NCBI GenBank assembly: GCA_021018995.1
Contig: CM037587.1
Coordinates: 88,781,251-88,845,250, forward strand
DNA length: 64,000 bases
DNA from: Chloranthus sessilifolius
Taxonomy: Eukaryota > Streptophyta > Magnoliopsida > Chloranthales > Chloranthaceae
Direction of reading: 5' to 3'
Made by a program: the position numbers and the translations under genes. Of the stretch, positions 44,889 to 56,830 are shown piece after piece. A model generated the notes under the pieces. The model ran no database searches. It was not told the origin of the DNA and was given only the letters and a program-made list of their open reading frames with translations. How positions within the stretch are numbered: the stretch's first letter is position 1; each line of letters begins with the position of its first letter.

Positions 44889-45925
44889 ATTAAGTGGTGA
44901 AAAATGCCACTTTTCACCCTTTAACCTGACCATTGATAGACCCATGAGCATACTAATAAGCTTCTGTCAAGAGCATTTTGTGGACAGCAAGAAAAGAAGA
45001 CACTAATGCAGAAAAGCACTCAAGAATGCCCAAAAAGGGGCTATCTCTCAGCACGGGACAAACACAGCAACGACACACTAGAGGGTAGCATATCACTGAA
45101 CCCTCAGCAGGGCAAGGCGAAGGAAGTAGAAACAGGATGAAAATGTCCTATCGATTAGTCACCTGAAGATTTTGATAGGAGCTAAAAGCAAAGAAAGGAA
45201 GAATTCGTGCAGTTGAAGAGGTTTTCGATAGGATCTGAAGGCAGAAGAAGGATGAATTCGTGTGGATTGAGGAGTTCGATAGGATCCAAGAACCTATCGA
45301 GCAGCTGAAAGGAAGGAAGAAATCATCCTATCGAAAACCTGCTTGAAGTGTCAAAGGAACCTATCGAACGGTTTCTTGAACCCATCGAGATGAAAATGCT
45401 GGAACAGAACCTATCGAAGGGTGAATGAGCCTTTCGATAAGAGTGAAAGCAATCCTATCGAAACAACTATATGCAGAGCAGAACCTATCGAAATGGTTCT
45501 CCAACCTGTCGAAGAGCTTCTCCAACCTGTCGAATGCTTCAGGCCAAGGGCTGAGAATGCTGAAACTCTAAGAGAAGACTCATCCTATTGCAACCTATCG
45601 AAGAGATCTGAGAACCTAGCCAAAGGACCAAAATGCTGTATGTGAACCTGTCGAAAGCTTCCTGAATCTGTCGAAATCGTGTGCAGAACTTCTCAGAAAT
45701 TTAGCTATGCACATGCTGTGATTAAGTGACCTGCTGCATGCAACCCGAGGCACTTGGTGATCGGCACGACGGTTCTAGAAGATGCCCTAGGAAGCCCTAA
45801 CCGACCCACGTGTTATAACAGAACTCTAACAAACTTTGACGACCTTCTAAAAGAGATTTTTGGCGAGAAAAATAGAGGAGAAAGATATATATAGAGCCCC
45901 CATCTTCTATACATTCCAACAAAAA
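44889..45925 (+). mobile_element. Second Athila-like LTR U3 fragment with CTATCGAAAGG motifs
   Basis: Starts near 'taagtggtgaaaaatgccacttttcaccc', the LTR start shared with 25591. From 45140 to 45680 it carries about fifteen variants of 'CCTATCGAA' and 'CCTGTCGAA'. A 'gatatatatagagccc' TATA candidate lies near 45880. Like the copy at 25591 it ends soon after U3, at almost the same length (about 1.03 kb). Fossil. Confidence 0.55.
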
Positions 45926-48900
45926 ATATATAAAATAAAAAAATCCCCCCAACGCCTTTATATCCCTTAATCTAAAGCTAAAAAAAAAATACAAAGAAGG
46001 GGAAACTACCTCTGGTGCTCCCTGAATTTAATAAATCTAAATTAAACTAAACCCAAATAAATAAACATCACATGAGTCAAACACGATACCAAAAAAGTCG
46101 AACCAAAACAAGACAAAAGATATAGAGAACACAACCACTTTATAGATCAATAAAATAATTACAACACACACTGAGGGCATACCCTCTGGATATACAGTTA
46201 AAACAAGAAACTTAAAATCCGCACGTTCAGGCAATGCCTGAATCCAGATCTATTTGGGAAACTAGATATCTTAGAGAAGCCCGGAGAAGGAAAGCACCAT
46301 GAGCAAATTTTAACCGTGATAGCCTCTTCCCCTTGCCCCGAACTGATATGAAAGGAAGAGTGGCTTACAGAAAGCCACCCAGGACCTATGGATCTAGTGT
46401 TGGAAGCTCCCCTTGGACACATTAAAAATTGAGGAGCAACTAACACTTAATTCACAGAACCTACCGAGGAAACATAGGCATTGGTCACGAGAACTTTGAC
46501 CTTGCCTTATCCTTGGGTTCCCTCTCTACCACCTTTTTCTCTTCCATCTCTTCCCCTGATGGGGTGACACTTCGAGTTGGATTGATAGTACCAACCCTAA
46601 CGTCACTTCGAATTCCCAATCCCGTCCATTCTCATTATCCACTTAATAAGCACAGTCCATCGGGTCCAATACCCGGGATACGAAACAGAAAGGAATAAAA
46701 GACATTAACAAAAAAAAAAAAAGCCTTAAAATTACAAACACAAGATATCCCAAACAAAAAAAGGAGAGAAAACTTTCAAACTTTAAACTTGAAATAAGAG
46801 AACAAAATATTCAAACTCAACCTCAGACTCAAACATTTATAAACTATGTCCTTTGAATCAGCAACTGACAAATGCCACACATCTGAACCCCCTACCAAGC
46901 TGATTGAATCCAAAACCATACACATACCCCTTTAAAAGATCACGATCCATGACAACCAGGATGAACCAATAATTACACGACACTTGCCCCTCTAAAAAAA
47001 ATAAACTCCTCAAGTCTATATAGGCCAATAGGATTCAAACACTTAACACCCATCTAGAAACTTTAAATTAAACCCTGAATCCATATGCTTCTAACAAGTG
47101 TCATCTCAAATCAAATAAAAAGACTAAAACAAAATACTTTAAACCTTAAATAAAAGAATAATTTTCTAGAATAAGACCCTGACTTGTTTCAGACCAAAAA
47201 AGAACTGCTCCCAACAAACCCATCAAAACCAAGTAAACACTCTAAACAAAACTCAATAAAATAAATTAATCTTGAGATAAACTCTCAATAAATCCGGAGT
47301 GAAACTCTAAACTAAATTAAATCCTAAAATAAATCAAACAAATCAGATAAATCCAACTAATTCATTGATAAATTAAATCAATAAACGAGCATAATAAAAT
47401 AAAAAAAATGCCCCAAATCAAGTGAACCTACTAAGTAGGACTTAATAGGAAGAATGAATAAACCTTGGGTCATTCTCATAACGAACTTTAAAACTATAAG
47501 CTAACTCAAATCTTAAAACTATGACAAAGCAGAAAAGTCCAATTAATCCATCAACCAAAATTCAAGCCAACCAACTGCACAATATAAGGAATAAAAAAAT
47601 AATAAAAAAAAATGCCCCTTTTATTTATAATTTAAAGTTTTACAAGTTTCACCGAAGGCATACCTCCCGAATTATAACCCAAAACGAAAACCTAAAATCT
47701 AACGTACAACTCAAAATGAAAACTAGAATTACAATGTGCCAAAACGAGGAGCAGAATATCCAATCAGAGGCTTCAGAAATGTTACCACTAGACTTGGAGA
47801 ACTTAAACGAGCCACCGACAGAAGAGATGGAAAATGGGTTAGGGATACATCCCTCCATTTATAGCACCTCTTCTCCTCGCCATCTTCACTTCCTCCATCG
47901 CCGCCTCATCAACGCTGCCTTCACTGCTCCCTAGAAAGGAATGGTGTGAAGACCGGCGCCCTCATCCCCAATACTGCCCATTCCCAGAATGACACTATCC
48001 CCGAGCATCACACTAGGACGAAGATCACCGAAATAACGAATATAGGAAGAAACCCCATCCCAATTTGATGGTTAGATCACTCAATATCGCTAAAACACGA
48101 ATCTCAAAATGCTAGAACACTAAAAAAAGTCAAGACTCGAGACTAAACCCGAGAATGAAAAGCAAATGAAGTTCCCCCACTTATATAAAACACGGCCTTG
48201 ATCATGCACATGGAAAAATGCGCTTAATTTAATCACGCGATACACACACATAGTGCCCAATCCGAAACCCGCGCTCCTAACCAGGCACACAATACGACTG
48301 TCACCCGCACAGATAGAGCGACCTCCCGATCTCGCTCTTTCTACTGACCGCGCAATCCAATCGAACGACAAATAGTTGATGCTCAATGTGAAGGTCACCT
48401 GCATAGTGACCTGGTGACTCTCCAATCCCACGCCCCTGCTATGTCGCGTAATCGGTTTAAACGTCACAATAGCCATGCAAGACCGAAAAGTCAACTGCCC
48501 GATGACACAGTAACGCTCCAATCAGGCGTAAGAATCATTGTGCGTAATCCAATCACAGGTTAACCTACACACGCATAAATACTTCCTTTAGACCCTAAAT
48601 TGCTTGCCTGGAATCGGGCCCGTGATCAGTTTAAGCGGTTGATGTCAAGTGTTTAATTCCTGATTTTGCCTAAAATTTACCCCTTCTCGAATGAGAGTCC
48701 CCTTTGTCCCATCGCATAGCCTCATGAGCCAGTTAGAGTGAAAAGGGACCGTCACTCGTTGTTGTCCCATCGCGTAACCAAAAAAGAACGTTGACCACGC
48801 CTCTAGCCCTATTACAGACAAAACATATATGCCCCACATGACACTGTCACCCCCTCACCACATCGTCCATTTCATCTTAATCGAAACCATCTCGCCCCGT

Positions 48901-49822
48901 CATGCAGCCACTCAAGCACGTCCCACCACAATGAAAACACACACACATGATACCACCCTGACGTTTAGTCCCATCGTAAAATTGTTGCCATGCCCTCATG
49001 GCCCATCGCGAAAAGCCAAAAACAAATTTCCCGAAAACGCAAATACACCAAACAACAAAAAAAACTAAGCCAATCACAGTGCAACTACACTACAACATAA
49101 TCTCACCAGAACCCAAGATCTACCAATGAAAGAAATTAGACACACTTGTCACACGAATACCTTACCCAGTGTAACGCTTAGCTCACTTCTCATCGCAGAC
49201 ACCACTACCCAAAAAAAATCATTAACAACACCGATCGCACTAAAAGAAGAAAAGGGAGAAAGCACGAGCATGTCCCATTGCCGAAACAAAGAGCCTCCAC
49301 TCGAAGTGCCCGCCACAATCCTACCAGACACCATTGCAACAAAAAGGTAGGAAGACGTGGAACTACTCCCATGTCTCAACTCATTTCACTACTACCAAGC
49401 TACTCTCAAGTCCCATCGTGGTACCACTACAATCACCAAGGCCCCATCGCGACATCACGCCGACAACCGCCAACCACCGCTTAAGCAACAAGCGAAGAAA
49501 AAAAGGGTACCCTACTATGACATTGCACCCGGAATATTAAATACAATGATAGCCATCAAGTCCCGTCGCGACGCTACAATACTGCCAAAGTACCACCGCT
49601 ACAATATTCCCAAGGTCTCACCGCACAATTCAGGTAAGTATCACCCACAGATAAGTATTGCCCCCTTTCAATTACTTGATATTTCTTCTAAATTATAATT
49701 ATCTATGATTAAGTCAAAATGTTTTCAAAACCCGTCTCTCTCAACCCGCGAATTACTGTAGTCCTCCCATAAGAGACAATCATCAGTATTTGTCGAGAAG
49801 GTTGGATGGAGTATCCGGTATG
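45926..49822 (-). mobile_element. LTR-like, non-coding block on the minus strand
   Basis: No protein domain on either strand. Read on the - strand it has an upstream part with repeated 'GCGATGGGAC' words (about 49610-48690), then 'GATTACGCGC/GATTAAGCGC' words (about 48600-48200), a 'ttatataagtggggg' and a 'ctataaatggaggg' TATA candidate (about 48180 and 47862), then a T-rich stretch. A segment 'ggattttaRgttt.ttgttttaact' with 'gggtatgccctcagtg' occurs twice (about 47705-47640 and 46235-46145). The U3/R/U5-like order suggests LTR origin. Family is unknown. Confidence 0.4.
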
Positions 49823-51836
49823 TGTTGCTGTTTATGAGTGTGATTGCTTTATTGGTTGGTGATAAAAATAATTAAAAATCAAAGAAAGAGTAAAATAGGG
49901 GATGGAATCAGCACAACTGAGAAATCCTAGACCTGCAAGATACAGGGTCCATTTGTAGCAAGTTTTGATAAGTAAGAGTTTGTTCCATAGGGAAAGGTGA
50001 TCTACAGCTCCAAGGGAGCCATCTCTAGTAGTCCCTCCAGATCTGACTACGGATCTGGCAGTCCTAAAAGGAGGGGAGTTTAAGGTCACTTATTCTAAGT
50101 ATTCTAAGGTAACCTAATGAGTTAACTACAGAAAGGGTTGAGAAGAAGGATGGAGTGTGGAAAATAAATATAAAAGGGTGAGAAGTATGTTATTGAGTTT
50201 AGGTCATAGGAGTTTTATAACTCAGATTCAGATCTGATGTTATAGAAATCCTGTCCAATGGCTACATTATCACCAAAGAGGAGAAAGAATCCAACTCATC
50301 CCTGTGCCATGATCCAATCCCTTAAGGTTATAACCTGTCAACTTAAATGGTCACAGACTATCCCATAGGGGAACCACAGACTAGAGATGGGTCAAAACAA
50401 AATAATCATTGTAGGTACTACTTCATCCAGGCTACAAAAGCTCAGGAATCCATAGGAAACCTCAACCTCTAAAGCTCAATGTGTGGGGCTAAGGCTGTAT
50501 AGGACCATGATAGCCCAGACACATAGAACCAGCAAGAGATTGAGTACCATCTTAGATCTAGCTGTCCATTGCTTGAGTGGGGCTGCAATGGTCTAGTCAC
50601 AAGCCTACAATCTCCATAACCAGATCAGATCTAACATTTGATGGCGGATCTATAAAAATATATGGAGAGTCTGCCTCTGCACAATCTCCTACTGAGCTTA
50701 ATACCTGGGAAGAAGGATCCATCTTGGATCGGCGGATTGGATTCACCCTAAGGCTATAGCCTGTCCACTTGAATGGCCACAGACTATCCCAGAGGCTATC
50801 CTTCTCACGGAGCCCAAGACAAAACAAGTTAACTGCTGCTACCACCATGGTCACAAGGCTACAAGCTCAGGCTCCCATGAGAATTTCAGATCTAGTGGAT
50901 CCTATGGTGGGGCTAAGGCTGTAAAGGATCATGATAGCCCAGACACACAGGTCACTTGAATCTGAGTGGATCCTTAGAATCAGCCCTCCATTGCTTTGAA
51001 ACACAGCCAAAGCAATGGCGGATCACAAGGCAGTAGCCTTGCACAGAACAGCTCACAAGTACACAAATCCCATAAAAGTAAAAATCCCATCACAAAAACT
51101 CCATTAATCTAATTTCAATAGACGTACAAAGGCATGGCCAGCAAATGCTGAGCCATGGAGAGAAGAAAAAGAAGAAAAAGAAACTACTTATAGTTGCAGG
51201 AAAAGAAAAATGATCTCAGATCAATTCTATGTTAAAATCCAAGATATATTCTATGTTAAATTCTAAGCTCCTAAACCTAAACTAAGTTTGGGTTTATATA
51301 GAAGTGGGGTGGCGGCGCATTAGGGTTAGGAAACCCTAATTTTAATGATGCCACGTGGCCGAATAGTGATCCTTGGATGCCTCGAGGCACGTGCACAGAG
51401 ATTTGAGTGTGGGAGTGCGTTCCCTAATCGCTGGAAATCTCTAGAAAGTCCTCTGTAGAATGATGGAAGTTGGAGTTCAGAGCTTCGCCAGGTTGCAGTC
51501 GATTCCCAGACTTGTCGCGTGGTAGCTCTGTTCTTCGCGTGGTTGAATTTAACAGTAGAGCTTCAGACGTCGTGTGGTTGCAGCTTCTTGATGCTTTGAG
51601 CAGTCGCGAGGTAGACAGTTGAGCTCTCACTGGGTTGGGCTTCGCACAGTTGGATGGATAATTATGAACAGCGCGGGAACTGTGCGAGCATTCCATTTCA
51701 CTTCACGAGGCTATTTCTGGCTTTCACGAGACTGCTTCCTTTCTGAACAGCGCGAGAACTGCGCAACATGTTCACTTCTTAATGGATTTTCATGAGGATC
51801 CTCGCGAGGCTTTTCGGCTTTTCTGCACTGCGCGAC
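49823..51836 (-). mobile_element. Athila-like LTR C, outer part (continues at 60537-61044)
   Basis: LTR of a minus-strand element, split by the insertion at 51837-60536. The end (…acagcaaca on the - strand) and the segment 'cttactt.tcaaaacttgctacaa.tgg.ccc.g.atcttgc' align with the U5 of the inserted Athila, so the two are relatives. TATA candidate 'ctatataaaccc' near 51299. U3 at 51400-51836 is full of GCGCGAGAACTGCGCGA-type words. It contains a tandem duplication of about 422 bp (50325 and 50750 starts). Confidence 0.65.
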
Positions 51837-53690
51837 TGATAAGTAGTGAAAAATACCATTTTTTACCCCTAAACATGAGCCTTGAAAGACCCTTGAGAGG
51901 ACTAAATAAGTGCTTTAGTGTTCATATTGCAGCTAACCAAAAAGACAGGTCCAAATCCGAAAACCATCCTAAAATGATCAAAAAGCTGACAACGCATGTC
52001 AAACTCAAAGAGGGAGTGAAGAAATAGCCTCAGCAATGGCTAAAAAGGTCCTAAAAGAGCAAGAAAAGACCTGAAGAAGAAGAAGGATCCATTCGCAAAG
52101 AAGAATGGAAGCTAAAAGTTCAATTCGCAAAGAACATCTACTATTCGCAAAGAACTTTGAACTTTGCGAAAAGAAGAGAAGTCCTTTGCGAAAAAGACCT
52201 CCAAGCCAAAATGTTTTATGCGAAAAGAAGAGAAGTCCTCGAAAAGATCTCCGAAGCCAAAGTCCTTGCGAAAAGATCTCCGAAGCCAAAATGCTTTGCT
52301 AAAAGAGATTCTGAGCCAAAATGCTTTAAGTAAGAGAGATTCGAGCCAAACTACTTTGTGAAAAAGCCCTTAAACTATGCGAAATGGCATTCTGGGGATT
52401 TACAGCCCGTCCGAACGGTATTTCAGGAAACTTTACACGCGCCCCAATCCATTTTAAAACCCAAGGACATTCCGAAGATTCTAGCACGAACCAAAGGCAT
52501 ATTCCACCCCATGTGAACACCCAAAGATGAAATTACTTTGGAACTTCTAGAAGCTCAAACAGATTTTTGAATTACATAATGTAATTGATGCCTCTGCTTC
52601 TGATTGGTCAACCAGATCAAGCATTTCGATTGGCTAATGATCCGGATCCCGGTGCTCGACTCCTATTGGTTGATACAGATCTATCCAATTCGATTGGTTG
52701 ATACACATCTCGAAATGGGCTTAGGAAAACTATAAATAGACGAACCATTTGCCCAATTTGGGTATCCATTTTAGAGTTTTCATCTCTGCTTTCCCCATTC
52801 CGGTCGAAGCTCATCCGATTCCGAATCCCTTCTTGTATTTTACCTTTGAGAGCCATTGCAGTGATTTGTACTTCCAAGTTCGGATTCAAGATCAGAAATC
52901 TGAGGGCTCTTCGAGAAGCTCGATCAGAAGTCCGAGGGCTCTCTAAGAAGCCGTGCTCGTAATTGTAACGTTGGATTTTAAAAGGTTGTCGTAATTTGTG
53001 TCTTCTCCATTGGAGTCATGTCGAGGGTTCCAATGTTCACCTTAGTGCATTAGACTTCTTTAGATTCACTCATCCGCATCCAACTTCCCTTAATTCATCA
53101 TCCTGTATGTAATTAGCGTTGGTAACCTAATTCAAGCAAGATTTACGTTGATGTTCATGTTACGAAATAAAGAATAGGCCACTGACTAGTGATGATCTCG
53201 TGACAAATCACCCATAAGTCTAAACCTATTCCTTAATTCGATTTATTTCTCTTACATCTGCTAGCCGATGAAGATTGAATCGCCTGTTGAACTGATTCTC
53301 CATAAAAATTCAAAGGCTAAAATACATGAAGCTATTATTTGTCTTATTTTAAACACCTCCACAACTCGGATCTGGATCACGTAGTTAGTTCTTTTCTTTA
53401 TTTGCTTTTAGTTAAACGTGACAAAACCCAACACTCTCTTTTATCTATTCTTTATTTTAGATAATTATAGAGCCAGATCTGGTAGCACAGATCTGGAGGT
53501 TTATCTCTCATTTTAGACAAACTTCTCTGTGGACGATCTTGAAATACTTACTTTTAAAACTTGCTACAATTGGCCCCGATCTTGCTGTTAATAATGTATA
53601 TCCCTTTCATAAGTTAACATCCATATAATTTAGCATTCTTTAATTCTTTAATTTTTTGCACACATTTTTGGCACACTTGGAGCGACAACA
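51837..53690 (+). repeat. 5' LTR of the Athila-type element
   Basis: 1854 bp. U3 begins TGATAAGTAGTGAAAAATACC. A cluster of 'TTCGCAAAGAA' and 'TGCGAAAAGATCTCCGAAGCC' words fills 52090-52380. The TATA candidate 'actataaatag' is near 52729. The end is AGCGACAACA at 53681-53690. Confidence 0.9.
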
Positions 53691-53696
53691 AGTTTT

Positions 53697-53714
53697 TGGC
53701 GCCGTTGCCGGGGA
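53697..53714 (+). promoter_or_regulatory. tRNA-Asp primer binding site
   Basis: TGGCGCCGTTGCCGGGGA, complementary to the 3' end of tRNA-Asp. It lies six bases after the 5' LTR. It is the characteristic primer site of Athila-type gypsy elements and supports the family call. Confidence 0.9.
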
Positions 53715-54582
53715 AGTTTGTTCTAAAATAGGTAGACCTAAGTTTTTTTATTTTGTAGATTTGATTTTTATTTTAATTTTTTCTTTAAACCTGCACTTTG
53801 CATTCCAAGTGCTTGATTAAATGGCTACGTAGCTTTTGTATAGAAAACCTGCTTTTATCAAAGAAATTTTTTTTTTTTCCGAGTTTTTATTCTTTGCCTT
53901 CTAGTTATTTGAATAAATGTCTGCTGCCACTCTTTTGTCTTTTTGTCAAATTTGGGCAAGAGCTGAGTTTTTCTTTTATTTTTGTCAATACTTGAATAAG
54001 GTGCGCAGTTTTTGGATGTTTGCAGATCCGAGCACATTCAACAAGGAGCATCTCGACCAAAGTAGCAGATCTCGCTTGAGTTTGCATCCCTTCTCCTTTG
54101 CATTCATTTTCTATTTTTAAATTCTTGAGAACCAGCAGCTCATGTTTAATGTTTGTTTTGATTATAATTTCATTGCCTTTTAGGCATGCATTTTTTTTTT
54201 TACAAAACCAAATAAAAATAAAAGAAGTCGAAACACAAATAGAAAATCTCCGAAGTTGTTTCTCATTATTTTCAAAGAAGAGTAAATAAGGGCTCTTGTT
54301 GAGCTTGCTGATCCAAAACAAGTAAAAAACAATTTGGATAGCAATATGGTCATTGATTTACATCGTAAAATTCAAAAAATGAAAAATGTAAAATAACAAA
54401 ATTGTTGAAAAGATGAGGAGGAGAAATTTGTTCCTCACCTCCCATTTCCCCATGCAATGAAGTCGCCTTTTGACAAAGGAAACACAAAATTGAGGAAATG
54501 ATGGAGACATTCAAGCAAGTTAAAATTCTACCCGCTTGATGCAATCAAACAGTGTCCTCGCTATGCAAAATTTCTCAAAGAG

Positions 54583-55903
54583 GTGTGCACCCACAAAAGG
54601 CAATCTAGGATACATTTATCCAAGAAGGCCTTTGTGGAGAAAATCAACCAAGTGCTATCAATTGCAACACCACCTAAGATGCAAGACCACGAATCCCCAC
54701 AATCCTGCATCATTGGGGAGCACACCATTGAGAAAGCCTTGCTAGATCCGGGTGCTAGTGTCAACTCGCCTGCTTATGAGAAGCTAGGTTTGGGAGAATT
54801 GAAACCCACTCAAGTGGTGTTACAAATAATGACAGATCCGAAAGGAAACCTATGGGGTTGATTGAAGATGTTTTGGTAGGAGTAGACAAGTTTTTCTACC
54901 TCACGACTTTTTGGTGTTGGATATGGAACCAACCAAAAGTACCACCGCCATCCCTGTCATTATGGGAAGACCATTCCCGCCACTAATGCATGCATTCAAT
55001 GCGTGTCCGGCATCATGGAGGTGTCTTTGAAATATGAAAGTTAAATTGAATGTGTATAATGTTACTCAACCTCAATTCTCGCGAGGAATGTTTCCATGTT
55101 GACATCATTGATGAGTGGAGGAGTCTTTACAAACATTTCGCAAGGTAAAGACTCCACCATCTATTCTAATCCTCTCGCTTTTCTCTTGTCGAAATCAAAG
55201 GTGTAGATCATAATGCTGATCTTTCAGAGCAAAGAAACTCACACAGAGGAAACCCTCGATCAAGGTAATCGCTTCTACTCTTATTCTTTCTGTGATTCCG
55301 GTACTTAAGCTACATTTGAGGCCATTTTAAATATGGGAAAACCGAGAAATCTCTTGCTTGCCATGTTCCCTAAATCTTCACCAAGTAGACAAGTTTTTCT
55401 ACCTCACGACTTTTTGGTGTTGGACATGGAACCAACCAAAAGTACCACCGCCATCCTCGTCATTATGGGAAGACCATTCACAGCTACACTAATGCATGCA
55501 TTCAATGCAGGTCCGGCATCATGGAGGTGTCTTTTGGAAATATGAAAGTTAAATTGAATGTGTATAATGTCATACTCAACCTCAATTCTCACGAGGAATG
55601 TTTCCATGTTGACATCATTGATGAGTGGTGGAGGAGTCTTTACAAACATTTCGCAAGGTAAAGACTCCACCATCTATTCTAATCCTCTGCGCTTTTCTCT
55701 TGTCGGAAATCAAAGGTGTAGATCACAATGCGATCTTTTCAGAGCAAAGAAACTCACACAGAGGAAACCCTCGGATCGCGTAATCGCTTCTACTCTTATT
55801 CTTTCTGTGATTGCTGGTACTTAAGCTACATTTGAGGCCATTTTAAATATGGGAAAAACCGAGAAATCTCTTGTGCCATGTTCCCTAAATCTTCACCAAG
55901 AAG
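54583..55903 (+). pseudogene. gag-protease remnant of the Athila-type element
   Basis: Protease-like 'EKALLDPGASVN' and 'YEKLGLGELKPTQVVLQ' (about 54729-54830), then 'FLVLDMEPTKSTTA' and 'VIMGRPF', the typical Athila protease-to-RT junction. A segment of about 503 bp is present twice in tandem (from about 54884 and from about 55387). Broken, with several disruptions. Confidence 0.65.
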
Positions 55904-56029
55904 ACACCAAAACACCCCAAAAGCCAAAGGCAAAGCCAAGAAGTGCAAAGAGAAAACTTTCAATGGACAAAGCGAGATAGGGTTGAAAAAAAAAAAAAAT
56001 ACGCCATGAGGAGCCCACCGCAGCCTCGA

Positions 56030-56830
56030 GCCCAGGTCCGAGTGTCCCCATTACCCATTCCTTTGGTTTTGCCTAACCCATTCATTGATGCCCAAGCTCA
56101 TACCGAGCTATTGGTGGATGAAACTTTTTCTCCTCCAAACTGATTATGCTATCTTTAAGATATCTCGGAGGCTTCCTCAAGACCATCCTCACTCCATTAC
56201 GAGAAAATTTACCCAAGGATGACAAAGTGTGGTATCGTAACCTCACCCCGGTCATAGAGGAACATCTTGATGTGCCAACCCTAGTTATTTTTATAGACAA
56301 TGTGACTTAATCAGGATCCCGAGGACATTGGACATGCCCTAGGGATACCTTTTCAATTCAATCGATGGACCCTTGATCGCTCCTCGAAGTTGCCTCTTTC
56401 GTAGATATGGCTACCCATTTGACACAGGGCATGGTGGGTTCTGGGCAATCAATAGTGAGAAGAGATCTGCCTCGCAATATCTCATCGATGGATTCCATAC
56501 TCGAGAGAGTTTTTATGTTACTGGGCACACCCAAGAGAGGCGATCCCCCATCTTAGAAGCCCTTTTTCTCTTCTCAAAGGGGCATTTCTTCAATGCCCCC
56601 ATGCTAATCATGAAAGCATTGGCGGAGGTGAGTGCCAAGGTAAAAAGGAATGTAAGATTGTCGGCCTCCTTTGGAAGACTCATTCTGACCCTCTTAAGAG
56701 CCAAGTTTGACATTGATAGGAAGAGCCCTTTGAGGTACTCACCTCACAACTTTGGCAAGAAAGCTCGACCACAAATCAGGCCATGTTAAGAAGAATGAGG
56801 AAGTAGGAGAATCACCACTCTACCAGCCAT
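56030..56830 (+). pseudogene. 3' ORF remnant of the Athila-type element
   Basis: Pieces with proline-rich sequence ('LPIPLVLPNPF') followed by 'LPKDDKVWYRNLTPVIEEH', a layout seen in the extra 3' ORF of Athila elements (sometimes called env-like). No membrane segment or processing site can be claimed. Decayed. The call rests on position and weak resemblance. Confidence 0.35.

Noticed and set aside
26613-49822. A 3' LTR for the Tat-lineage element
   Set aside because: I looked for the TGTAGACACC start and other LTR landmarks after the integrase on the + strand and found none. The LTR-like block at 45926-49822 is in the opposite orientation and only shares one motif field.
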